Below are positions 47,032-58,094 of a stretch of 64,000 nucleotides of DNA, in pieces (the stretch's first letter is position 1; each line of letters begins with the position of its first letter). Source of the stretch: Fomes fomentarius (taxonomy: Eukaryota > Basidiomycota > Agaricomycetes > Polyporales > Polyporaceae). The DNA lies in NCBI GenBank assembly GCA_022606135.1, contig JABYQN010000005.1, forward strand, positions 682,001 to 746,000, in the 5' to 3' direction. Both the position numbers and the translations under genes were made by a program. The notes beneath the pieces are model-generated. The model made no database searches and was not told where the DNA came from. It saw only the letters and a list, made by a program, of their open reading frames with translations.

Positions 47032-47843
47032 GACAGACCGTGGTCGGGATGGATGATGCGGAAGCTCGCAGTCGGTGACGCTGCAGTGACTATATGCATC
47101 ATGTATGCCACACGTGCACGAAACCTTTATGGCACGATACGAGGCGCCCAGGGTCATCGCGAACCGCTGTGACGTACTTCTTTTATAACTGGATCTCAGG
47201 GAGCTTTCTTCACGCAACTTTCTCTTGCAGGCTCACATCCAGTTCCTCCTGAATGCATGGCTATCATACAGGGTTTTGCGCGCCAATTAACGTTAGTACT
47301 TAGCCCGGCCGACATGTACGTATACATCCACCAGCCGACATGAAAGGAACGCAGTCTCGTTAGGCACAGTAGGTAGCTCATTCCGCGAACGTAAACACGC
47401 TCGCGTTCACCATTAGGAAGCTTGTTACGGCGCGGGAGGACCTCCAACTCGGATGGGAGCAAGCTCTAGAAAGGGTTAACATTCATAGTACGACTCTTGA
47501 TCCTATTACTCATTTCAACTCACGAATCCCTTCATAGAGACAACGAGTTTCCAAGCCATCCGTTCCCCTTCTAAGTATCGCGAGTCTCTGCAATCAAACT
47601 ATTGTGGTGCGAAAACTAGAATATGGAATACATTGGCAACTATAGACACCAGGTTTCCGCAACAGACACTTCTACAGATACTAAAAAGACAGGTTGTGTA
47701 AATGCGAGATGGGGAGTATGCAACGAATACGAACAGCGTGAGGAGAGCAAGTCGATCAGATCGTCCAGGAATGAGGATGATGTGTATGGTGTAGATATGC
47801 GATGTGCCTCCGAGCATGCGACGATAATAATGTAGGAATAACG
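47032..47843. other. Intergenic, CDS1 upstream and TOP1 3' side
   Basis: About 810 bp between two minus-strand genes; holds the CDS1 promoter and the TOP1 3' UTR. No gene recognised. Confidence 0.35.
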
Positions 47844-50800
47844 TCAGAACTTCCATTCCGTATCTACCTCCATGGCCCATGGGACTGCAAGTGATGTCAG
47901 AGACGGTTCACGCGGCGAAGGGAACTAGACGTACACTTGGTCAACAGGGTCTTCGAAAATATCTTCTCAACTGGGACGCCGTGTAGTTTGCACCAGGAGA
48001 CAGTGATTCTGCGTTCGCGGTGAGAGATGTATCTTACGGAAGGACTGGGCAACATACCTTGGGTCCAAGTAGTTGATTTTACTGGCGGGCAGGCACGATC
48101 CGTCAACTTCCCTTTCCGCGACACAACTAAACCACCTCACCTCGTACCCAGAGCGACCTCCTTGCCGGCCTCCCTGTCCTCCATCTGCAGCTTGAACGTC
48201 TTGATCTTCTCGTCCAGCTTGCCGATGGCCTCCTCTATCTTCTCCGTCGGCCGTTCCTTCTTGAGCGTGTGCTTATTCGTCCCGCGCTCCTTCTTCAGCC
48301 GCTTGTACTCCGCCTCAATCTCTTTGAGCTTGTCTTTAAGCACGGACTCGTCCTGCGGCTCTTTGCCGTCCTCCTTGAGCTTCTCGTTGTCCTTCTGGAA
48401 CTTCTTCTCTGCCTTCTCCAGCTCCTTTGCCTTCATCGTCTCCTCGTACGCCTCGATGGCGTCATCGTCGAGGTCCGATTCGGGCTCTGCGTACATCTTC
48501 TTCTTCTTGAACTTCGGGTCAATCGTGAACAGCGCGTGGCGGAGCTTCATACGCTCGTACTTGATCCCACGAAGCTACCGATGTCGCGCGTCAAAGACCC
48601 CTACCGGTGCGAGTATGGAGGAGCGGACGCACCTTATCTCGCATCTTGCCCATGGACACCTCGTGGGTCTTCGGGACGGCACGTTGATGGTTACACAGAA
48701 TAGCGACCATACGGTTCGCATGGTTGTACGCGTTCAACTTCTCCTGGACGGTGCCCTTCTCTGGCGTGCCGCGATCCAGAAGGTCCTGGAATGTCAGGGA
48801 CGCATTGTACGTACGGAACACCTTCGCAGTGAGGCCCTTCATGTATGACTGAAGATGGCGGTTCAATGCGCCAGTCTGAACCCATCCACGGCACATGAGC
48901 GACAATCATATAGCCCCGATCAACGACAGAGCACGCACGTTCACGCGATCGAAGAGCTCGTCCTCGTCGTTCTTGTCCTTCTTGAACAAGCGAATGTTCT
49001 TGAAGACCTGGTCGACGACGGCGACTTCGTTGTAGTACCGAATTGAATCTTTACCAAGGAAGTCGAAGATCAGCTTATTTGGTGGCTCAAGCGTAACGTG
49101 CTCGCAACGTAGAGAGCAGCAGCCGAATGTGTCCGCTTCGTCTTCGCCCTTCTCGTTACCGGCACGAAGGGCGAGCTTGTCAATGAAGTACATGGCCGTC
49201 GCGCGCTGACGGTCGGCCATCTGCTTGTTCTTCAAGTCCTCGGTATAGTCTATCCGGATCTTATCGACGTATTTCTATGATCACATTCGTGTAAGGCTTC
49301 AATTTGATCATTAGAATCGTGAATGCTAACCTTTAGCTCACGCGCCTTCTCAAACTTCGTCCAGTCGCTCTGACCCTTCAGGGAACTGCCAGCGGCGAGG
49401 AACACGTACTTGTAGTTACCGTTGACGTTCTCAACCCAGTTCGCCAACCAGGTAACAGTGTTGTCGTGCACAACTTCCTTCCACTCTCCCGGAACGTTAG
49501 GCTTCGGTATGGGCGCGTCCTTGGCGATATTGATCGTGATATCTTCGGGACGCACACGGAGCTGCACGACATGACACATGAGCCAACGTCGCCGACAAAC
49601 GACATACCAAGTTACCTTCAGAGCACCTTTCTTGGGATGCTCACCACGTCCGCGGAACAGACCTGGAGGTTCGACGCGGAAGTTGCCAACCTTCTCCTTG
49701 CGGCCATCCAGTATACAATGCGTGTAGGGTGCCTCCAGCGCGTCCTTGGCCGTCTTGGCCGCCTTCTTCTCTGCTGTGGACATCGTCTTCTTCTTCTCTT
49801 TCTCCGCCTCGAAGTGGTCAAACATCGGTCTGAAATCACAAAGCTCGAACTTCGAGATTTTTACACCATTCCTCTATGTGCAACGTGTAAGAGCTGCGTC
49901 GGGATGGTGTGCACATAAAACGATACGTACGGGCGGCGACTTCTTCAATGTCTTTAAGAAGTCATTGAAGAAGTTCTCGTTGAACTTCGCGTCCTGAGCA
50001 TGCTCTGTCCCTAACATAGCCCCATAGAACCCGGCGACTTCTTCGGACTCAGGCGGGAGATCGACCACTTGGCCTACGTTGCGCTCGAATGAACAAGGAT
50101 TACTTTTACAATTGATGTGCAGTACGCACCGTTGTATTTCATCTTGACATGCTGCGGGAGCGGTTCATATGGTGGCGGGAAGTACACACCATTGTGCTCT
50201 AACGTCTCCCACTTGACCGAGCCGTCCCGGTTGGCGTTCTGCTCCTCCCACCACTTATATGTATCCTCCGCCTCCTCCTCCTTCTTTGCCTTACCCTTCT
50301 TCGACGCCGGTTCAGTGCTCTCCTCCTTCTTGACGCCTCTCTTCTTGGGCTTGACGTCGTCGGACGCCTCCGCCTTGGCCTTCTTCGTGGCTGGAGCCTT
50401 CTTCGAGACTGGAGTCTTCTTCGTGGCAGTGGCGGCACGCTTCTTCAACGGCTTGTCGTCATCCGAGTAGCTCTCGTCGTCGGCGTCGCTCTCCTCCTTC
50501 ACCTTCCGTTTGCCTTTCGCAGGTGCCTTCTTCGGTGGGGGAGCAGGCGTGCCATCCTCAGACTCGATGTCAGGCTCCGACTCTGACTCCTTCTTCACCT
50601 TCTTCTTCGGTGGTTTGCCCTTGCCCTTCCCGTTGACCGCTGGTTTGCCTTTGCCATTTGCCGCGCGCTTAGGCTTGGCCAGGGGCGCGTCGTCATCATC
50701 GTCCTCCGACTCAATGATAGTTTTCGTGTTTCGCGAAGCACGCTTGCCATTCGCCACAGTCGTTTCCACCGCACCGGGCATCGGTACGGCCCGTGACTTG

Positions 50801-51139
50801 GCAGGTGAAGACGCAAGTGGCTTGTCGTCCTCGCTGGACGAGTCGGATACCACAGCTTTCTTGCGCTTCAGCACCCGGGTGTCCGGGGTCATAGGCTCGG
50901 ACTTCATACGAGTGGTCTGGGACTTCATGAATAGAGGTTAGATAGATGCGCCACAGTACCCGGCATAGCTAGGGACATACCAAGGGAACTTCGTCGTCCT
51001 CGCTCATCGAGGAATCATCATTGTCACGGCCGTTTCCATTCTGTGCGACGTGTCCGTTCTGAAGACCCCTAGCAGCAGAGGAGTTAGAGAGCCTGAGAGG
51101 CGTATCGTCATCGGAGAGCATAGCGACGTCTCCAGACAT
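47844..51139 (-). CDS. TOP1: DNA topoisomerase I (type IB)
   Basis: Relaxes supercoils through a 3'-phosphotyrosyl bond. Eleven exons: 51139-50981, 50922-50130, 50073-49931, 49873-49616, 49561-49331, 49274-48939, 48875-48633, 48574-48141, 48081-48058, 48008-47935, 47884-47844, 911 residues. The first 330 residues are Lys/Glu/Ser-rich with nuclear signals ([20 protein letters not shown]). The core starts at [56 protein letters not shown] and [11 protein letters not shown] follow. A long coiled-coil linker lies near 735-860. The active-site tyrosine is Y870 in SKINYLDPR, encoded by a 24-nt exon; the end is [13 protein letters not shown]. The 5' frame is open further but 51139 gives the usual start. 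Confidence 0.97.
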
Positions 51140-51436
51140 CGTGGTGGTGGTAGGGAGAGACAGTAGAGACAGGCGGCGACGGCAGGGGGGCAAGGAGGAA
51201 TGGACGTGAGACAAGAAAAGCGAGCTGGGGAAGGGTGCCAGCTCCAATCTGTTGAAGTATCACCGGTCCTGCCCTAAAGTCTCATGACCCCGTGCCTCAG
51301 CGCTTGTGGTCGCAGCCCGGCAAGAACGTTGTCATTGGCCTCCTCGCCGTCGTCTGCATCGACCAGTAATCAACTCGTTTGTACCTCGAGTCCTCTGCGC
51401 AAACTCACCTCTCATCTCACCTGTCCTCGCTGTCAG
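51140..51436. promoter_or_regulatory. Divergent promoter region, TOP1 / complex I B12 subunit
   Basis: 297 bp shared by two divergent genes. The plus frame stays open upstream to 51284 but resembles no complex I sequence. Confidence 0.45.
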
Positions 51437-51628
51437 ATGCCTGCACGACAAGACCCTCAGCTCTTCCGCGATCCCTGGGCAAAACGCGAGGCCTGGCGCA
51501 AGCATCCCGTCTTTTCCCGCCGCGCGATGTTTGCAAAAGCGTTCCCTGGATTTGGCGTCGCCCTTGTCGCGTTCACGACCTACGTTGTTGCTGAGAACCT
51601 GTTGACAAAGGAGAAGCCGCACCATTGA
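51437..51628 (+). CDS. NADH dehydrogenase complex I subunit B12 (NDUFB3 type)
   Basis: Single-pass accessory subunit of mitochondrial complex I. 63 residues, typical for fungi. The motif DPWAKREAWRKHPVFSRRAM matches the family's DPW-xREAWR core, followed by one membrane helix (FGVALVAFTTYVVAENLL) and a short KEKPHH tail. ATG at 51437 chosen because the upstream open frame is not conserved-looking. Confidence 0.85.
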   Translation: MPARQDPQLFRDPWAKREAWRKHPVFSRRAMFAKAFPGFGVALVAFTTYVVAENLLTKEKPHH

Positions 51629-54600
51629 GATCGTCACGCCCAGAGTTGGCCAGGCAGATTCATGTCGGTATGCCCTTCTTCCTCCCCTACCCGCGAGGTA
51701 GAGGGTACTATGCACATCCTCTGAAGTGTAATAAGACAGGCTCTCCTTCGGTGCAGCGCGCCACAAGTCTTCTTGCGCGATATCTCGCCCTCTCTATCCC
51801 ACCACGTTGTACTACGGAAATGTTCTAGTCAGCGACCTCCCAATTTCATTGCACCGTCCTCTCTACTTACGTGTGCGTGGGCGCTTGCACCAGAAACTTG
51901 ACCTCCGCTCCTTGTCGAAAACGTGTCGTGCTAGGTCATTCCATCTGAGTCTATCTGTTCAGGTGCTTAAGGGGCTCAATGAACGAACGCTTTTTTCCTG
52001 GGGTCTTTTGATACTCTGGAGTCTGATGGAATGTGACAGTCCACTGCCTTGCAGAGGGTGAGTTCAATGATGCATCCCGCCACGCTCAGCACTGCGCGTT
52101 AGTATGGTGGCGTACCTCTAGGCGTGCCATACTCCGCGTTTTAATGACAATTCCTTGGCTGGTTTGTCGATGACTGGCAGACTCTGACCTTACTGCGATA
52201 CACGAGGTGGCGGCAGGACTAAAGTTCCCGTCCCCTCGTGCTTTCTAATGAGCTCGCTTGCTTTCTGCTCCCGAGGTTACGAAAGGGCACGCCTCTGGAG
52301 GTTCCTGGCCGTCCATCTATGGCGGCGGCACTTAGTTCTGTGAGTCCTCTCAAGAACATTGAGTCCTAGTGCAGGGCTCTTTGTGCCTAATATTGCCTAA
52401 TTTGATGACGTGGCGAGACAGATAGTTTTGCTGATGACCTCTGTCTTGGAAATTGGTACTCGTTGTCTCAGGTGAGTCCGTATTGTTGCCTCTCATATCT
52501 CATCCGCCCCCACCCAACCCGAGCATACAGAGGTCTGGCTCTTCGCTCGGATGTGCGCCACGAGGCCCGCGGCACACGAGCCAGTAAGTCCGCCGTGTTC
52601 AGCGCTCCGGTTGGACTCGCAGTTGCTGACAGATTCCTCTCTTCAGGTGAATTGTCTGGGCGTGTATATCTACTCAATAGGTCATTAGTACCCGAAGGAA
52701 TGCACCACTCGGAGGCATTCCTAGGGTTCCGTCAACGCCTAGACTCAGACTGGGGGTCGGCGCACTTCTCAAGGATACGCAAACGTCTACGTTCTACCTG
52801 GCGACTGCTGCTTCCGGTACGGTGTTCGGTGATCCCGCTCAGGCCACTGCAGTAACTGACATTCGTCTTGTGCTGGAGTTGATATGACACATCGCCTAAG
52901 GTGTTCAACTCTGGTCAAATTGCCGATCTAGTCTCTCCCCTCATTAAAGAAATTCGCAAATGTTTCGGTACCGCGAAGAGCGCCGTTCCGGGCTATCGAC
53001 GTTGATCCATCGGAGAAGAACACCCCTCTCCAGAGTCAATAGGCTGCCTCGGTTGCATAGTTCATTCCTGCCCAGTGTAGCGAATGAATTGACACATGGC
53101 AGCCGGCGTTCTGATATCCGATTATCCGGGTGGGTATCTGTTGCCGGTCTCATCCACCCACAGAAGTCGTGGTAAGTACGTACACGTGTGTGGAGCGTAA
53201 GCTTAGTTCCATCGTGGTAGAAAGCAGGGAACGCTTTACGGACCTCCTCTCCGGACGCGAGAGATCGCTGACCAGCTGGCAAGGTGTTTACCATGTGCGT
53301 TACAGTCATGGAGACCTACTACCGCCCGTTCCCAGCCCACGTTCCCATGGCTAGCTTGTGGGTTCCTGTGTATGCAATTCCCGGATGCATGCACCAGTCC
53401 TACTTTGGCGTATGTGTATGTGGATTTTCGCTATCACGGCGCATCTGCAAGGTGCCTGAAAATCGGGGGGACGGACGTTATCGCCTAGTGTGCCGCTTGT
53501 GGATATACTGAATTCATCGTGGCGCTCTGTACTCTACCACAGGACGTCCGGAGTCGGAAGATAGACAAGTCTTCCCTTCATGTTCATATAATCAGAAAAC
53601 AGCTCCGACACCTCTTTACAGCTTCTATAGTGGCTCCAGGTGGAAACATGATCCAGAGAAGACGAAACATTCAATCGGACCACAGAAGTCGTACGTGTGG
53701 GACCGAAACTTTACGAGCATGTCAACAGTCACAGTCGGAGTCTAGTTGTTTGCCGTTTAGCAGGATTCGACCAGGATTCGACACAAGCCCCTGCAAGCCG
53801 CCTACTTACGGAGCTCATGCACGCGCTCTCGTAAGTCGCTCTTGGTCACTTCCCAGTTCGCGGGACGGCCAAGCGACTCGCGAACGTCTGCGTTCGAATT
53901 CGCTGAAACGATGAATCGGGAATCAGGCTCTACGCGTAGGCCGGGCGTGCCGCGAACGCGGGATTCATTCTGCAGAGTACGCCGTCGCTGGGGTTGGGGA
54001 ATGCGTCCATTCCGTTTCTACATGGACTTTCGTGCATGCCGTACTGTCAGGGCTAACGTGCTGAAGCGAGACATCAACTTGGCCCATGGCTGCAACCAGC
54101 GGCGGTGCTAATACCAGCGCAGTCCAGCATCGCTAAATCCAATTGGATTCAACGCAATTCGCCAGCGAAGCGCAAGTAATGAATGCGGAAATAGGAACTT
54201 CAGCGCACGCTCAAGGGACCCGTCTGGTGCGGCCGGTAAGCATTTATATCAATGCGAGCCCGACCGGGCGGCTTACATATGACGCCCTTCCCTTGCACGC
54301 TCATTACTTACAAGTAGCTAACACAGTGACCAAGTATATTCAATTATGTGTTCGCGGGATGCTGGGCCGATACTTTCGGAGTTCATACCGATAGCTCAAA
54401 CGCTGCGAAGCGCAGTGCTAGTACAAGTCGGCATGAGGCGTTGGTTGGGCCGCGGCGCCGGGACACTGATCCGCCAGCGATCGTCGGGGAGACATACGTA
54501 AGTACTACGAGGTGTCTCGGCTAACTGCCATGCAGAGTACTTATCTTGATCCACCACCAGGGTGGCGCAAATGAAAATTGACCAGATTACGATGTAAGTG

Positions 54601-55518
54601 CTAGTTGCCTCGAGGCGTGAACGTGTACACTAACACCACACTGTTATGTTCGCTACAGAATGTGCAGCTAATATAGTTGGATGCGCGCAGCGCCAGTTTG
54701 TCGCTGTACGTACCCGCGCAAGTAGCGTATGATAGTTGGTATCTATTTCATGACACGAGCGCGCGATGGTAGAGAACGGGGGAGGGGCGACAAGCAACTC
54801 TCGAAGAAGGACAACAGAAGTTACTGATAGGGCACTTGCAGCGGTGTTTGGCAGGGGGCACCAGCTGCGAGTTAAATGGCGACACGTAATGAACAAATGC
54901 TGTGCTGATTTAGAGGTTCATTCTGGCGTTTTCGGGGCTAGGCATTGGAGGGCATGCATGATTCTAGGTCAAAGACGACGGCCTCTTCCAGGTCAAGGCA
55001 GGCAAGGAGAAAAATACGACATTAATCGGAGTAAGCTCTGTGTTACATACATGATTAAGTAACCTTAATTCCGTTGTAATAGTGCTCGGCTGTGTTGGTA
55101 CACGCTTCAAGCCTTCAAGAGGTTCCTCTCTTCCCGTCTCAATGATAAGCCACATACGTCAGACTACGGCCATGGCTCAACGACTCGACATGGAGAAAAT
55201 GCACTAGGATTCATTCTGCGACAGCTAACGGGGACCAAGCAGGCAAAATAAACTTCCGGCGCGGTTCAGCACGCCGAGAAACCAATTGATGGAGACATCT
55301 GGAGTCCATGCACATCCCGCAGCCGTACTGATCCAGATCTGATGAGCCAGAGCATCGTTTGAGCTAGCCCGGGCGTCGGCGATACGCTTGAGGTCCCAAA
55401 TCACTGGCTGCTGGCATCATCATCTCGCGCAGACTTTTGCCGTGCTCACCTTCCGCTTTTCAACTAGCTCTTTTCCCCCCTCTCCAGTCCGCTCTTTTAA
55501 ACCGCCTGGCACCCTGCC
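51629..55518. other. 3.9-kb gene-poor stretch
   Basis: No open frame above about 130 codons and none recognisable on either strand. No tRNA, long terminal repeats or transposase motif seen by eye. The last 100 bp before 55519 are pyrimidine-rich and are probably the terpene-cyclase leader. Confidence 0.4.
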
Positions 55519-57349
55519 ATGACCGCTCGTTCCGTGCCTACCTTCCTGCTCCCCGACGCTTGTTGCAGTATGACTACGCTCCATCGCCGGTACACCACCC
55601 TCATCCTTGACCTGGGCGACGTCCTCTTCCGGTGGTCGGCAAAGACGAACACTCCCATTCCCCCACGACAACTCAAGGAGATCCTCTCATCCGTCACCTG
55701 GTTCGAGTATGAGCGAGGTCAGATATCCCAGGCTGAGTGCTACGCGCGCGTAGCAGCCGAATTCAAGCTCGACGCCGAGCTCATCGCGGAGGCATTCAAG
55801 CAGGCCCGCGAGTCATTACGACCCAACGAGGAGTTCATCGCATTGATTCGCGAGCTCCGCCGCCAGACTCAAGGCCAGCTCACCGTTCTCGCCCTCTCTA
55901 ATATCTCCCTCCCGGACTACGAGTACATCATGTCTCTCAGCTCCGACTGGACCTCCATCTTCGACCGCGTCTTCCCCTCCGCACTCCTCGGTGAGCGCAA
56001 GCCCCATCTGGGATGCTACCGCAAGGTCATCTCCGAAGCGCACATCGATCCCCACTTTACTGTCTTCGTTGACGACAAGCTCGACAACGTCGCCTCCGCT
56101 CGTTCCCTTGGCATGCACGGTATCGTCTTTGACGATCAGGCCAACGTCTTCCGCCAGCTGCGGAATATATTCGGCGACCCGGTGCGTCGTGGCCAAGAGT
56201 ACCTCCGACGCAACGCGGGTCAGCACGAATCCGAGACGGACGGAGGAGCCGTCTTCGAGGAGAACTTCACCCAGCTCATCATCTATGAATTGACAAACGA
56301 TAAGTGAGTATCAACGCCCTTCGCCATGTGTGACAGATCGCTGACCCACGCGCCTTGATAGGAGCCTAGTCAGAACATCAGAATGTCCTCGTACTTGGAA
56401 TTTCTTCCGTGGTGTGTATCGCAATTGCTTCCGAGCGCCCCCTGTTCTGACATGATGCTCGTAGGACAACCTTTGTTCTCAGAGACATTCCCGAACGACG
56501 TCGACACGACGTCTGTCGCGCTGACCGTTCTTCGTCCCGACCGCGCGCTCGTATCTTCCATCCTGGACGAGATGCTCAACTACATTGATGCCGATGGCAT
56601 CATGCAGGTGATTAACATTCATCAGTGCCTCTGGGCGTTTCGTGCTAACGCCGTATGGACAGACTTACTTCGATCACTCACGACCGCGCATGGATCCCTT
56701 CGTGTGCGTCAACGTTCTCACACTGTTCTACGAGCACGGTCGGGGCCACCAGCTTCCGCGGACACTGGACTGGGTGTACGAAGTGCTCTTCCATCGAGCA
56801 TACCATGGTGGCTCGCGATATTACATGTCGCCGGACTGCTTCCTTTTCTTCATGAGTCGGTTGCTTCAGCGCGCCGACGACCCTGCAGTCCAGACCCGGT
56901 TCCGGCCCCTCTTCATCGAGCGGCTGAGAGAACGGGTGGGCGCCGCGGGAGACTCTATGGATATCTCCTTCCGAATTCTCGCCGCGGCGACCGTCGGCAT
57001 CGACTCTCCTCGCGACATGGAGAAGCTCGTCTCCGCGCAGTGCGACGACGGCGGTTGGGACCTTTGCTGGTTCTATCAGTTCGGGTCGACTGGCGTTCGC
57101 GCGGGTAACCGTGGTCTCACGACGGCCCTGGCTGTCAAAGCCATCGAGACGTCGAGCGCACGCCCTCCTTCCCCCGCCCTCTCCGCGACCACTTCAGCAG
57201 CATCCTCATCGTCGAGGCTTGACCTGCCCCGTAGGACCAGCAAGTTCTTCGGTGCAATTCCCCGCCCAGTCAGCCCAATACGTTTCGGCGATTTCTTGAT
57301 GCCCTGGCGCAAGAACAACAGCCGGACAGATATCGCAGTTGAGGGCTGA
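55519..57349 (+). CDS. HAD-type terpene cyclase (probable drimane sesquiterpene synthase)
   Basis: Two-domain protein. Exons 55519-56303, 56362-56411, 56465-56607 and 56663-57349 encode 554 residues (537 if the ATG at 55570 is used). The N-terminal half is a HAD-family fold: LILDLGDVLFRWS as motif I, LALSNIS as motif II, and GERKPHLGCYRKV with FVDDKLDNV as motifs III and IV. The C-terminal half resembles a terpene-cyclase beta domain, with the protonating DVDTTS (about 290-295) and QCDDGGW (about 452-458). This fusion is the layout of drimenol, albicanol and astellolide-type cyclases (AstC, AncC and bacterial drimenol synthases by family knowledge), in which farnesyl diphosphate is cyclised by DxDTT chemistry and the HAD part handles the diphosphate. 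The product cannot be read from sequence. Confidence 0.87.
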
Positions 57350-58094
57350 AGGGCTGGCTCTGTTCTCCCTGGTTACCCGCCTCTCTGGGCCCACTCCCGC
57401 TGCCTCCACTTCGCTAGTAACTTACCCTCGTTACTCTCGCTCTCCGCACTCCCACACTCCTTGGTCACCTGACTCAGCCTGGTGCGTCGTGTAGATAGTT
57501 GCTGTTATATTGGCTTGTTTAGATGTGTAAGATAGAGTCCACATAGCTAGCCATCCCGCTCTGCTCTCGGATATACATACCTGTTGCTCTGTCCGTGTTC
57601 TACTCCGCCTCTCTCCCCCTACCTGCACAGCCTTCTAATCCGCCCGGGATACATAGGCATCGTAGTACGGTATTCAAACTTGCATGTAATCGCTGTACCA
57701 CCTAGAGCCATCGCTATTGCATACGTCCTTGAGACGTCCATCATCTGCCTTCATGTTCCTTCCAAACATCGTGACTCGCTGCCCAGGCCACCGCCGCAAC
57801 GCGCTAATGTACGGAAGAAAGTTGTCACATTATTAACACCTGCTTCATCGTGATTCTAAAGGCACTAGTAGTGCTGGCTCAGTCGATAAAATCAGAAATG
57901 TATCAGACTTTCGGAGATGAGGTCATGCCTCATGCCACTCATCGCGATAGACCGGCCCGGACGCACATGCACGCGGCTGGGATGGGCAGGGTCCCGAACG
58001 GTGCTCATTTTCACGACTAGTACTTGGTAGCAATCTCTTAGCACCTACAACAACTGCGATAGATAGGTACTAGATAGGTTCAACCGTTCACCCT
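57350..58094. other. Convergent intergenic region, no gene recognised
   Basis: About 745 bp between the terpene cyclase and ILV1 3' ends. C/T-rich at first, AT-richer later. No P450 or other tailoring gene lies here. Confidence 0.35.

Noticed and set aside
51284..51436. N-terminal extension of the complex I B12 subunit
   Set aside because: Open in frame but unlike any complex I protein; the 63-residue form has normal length.
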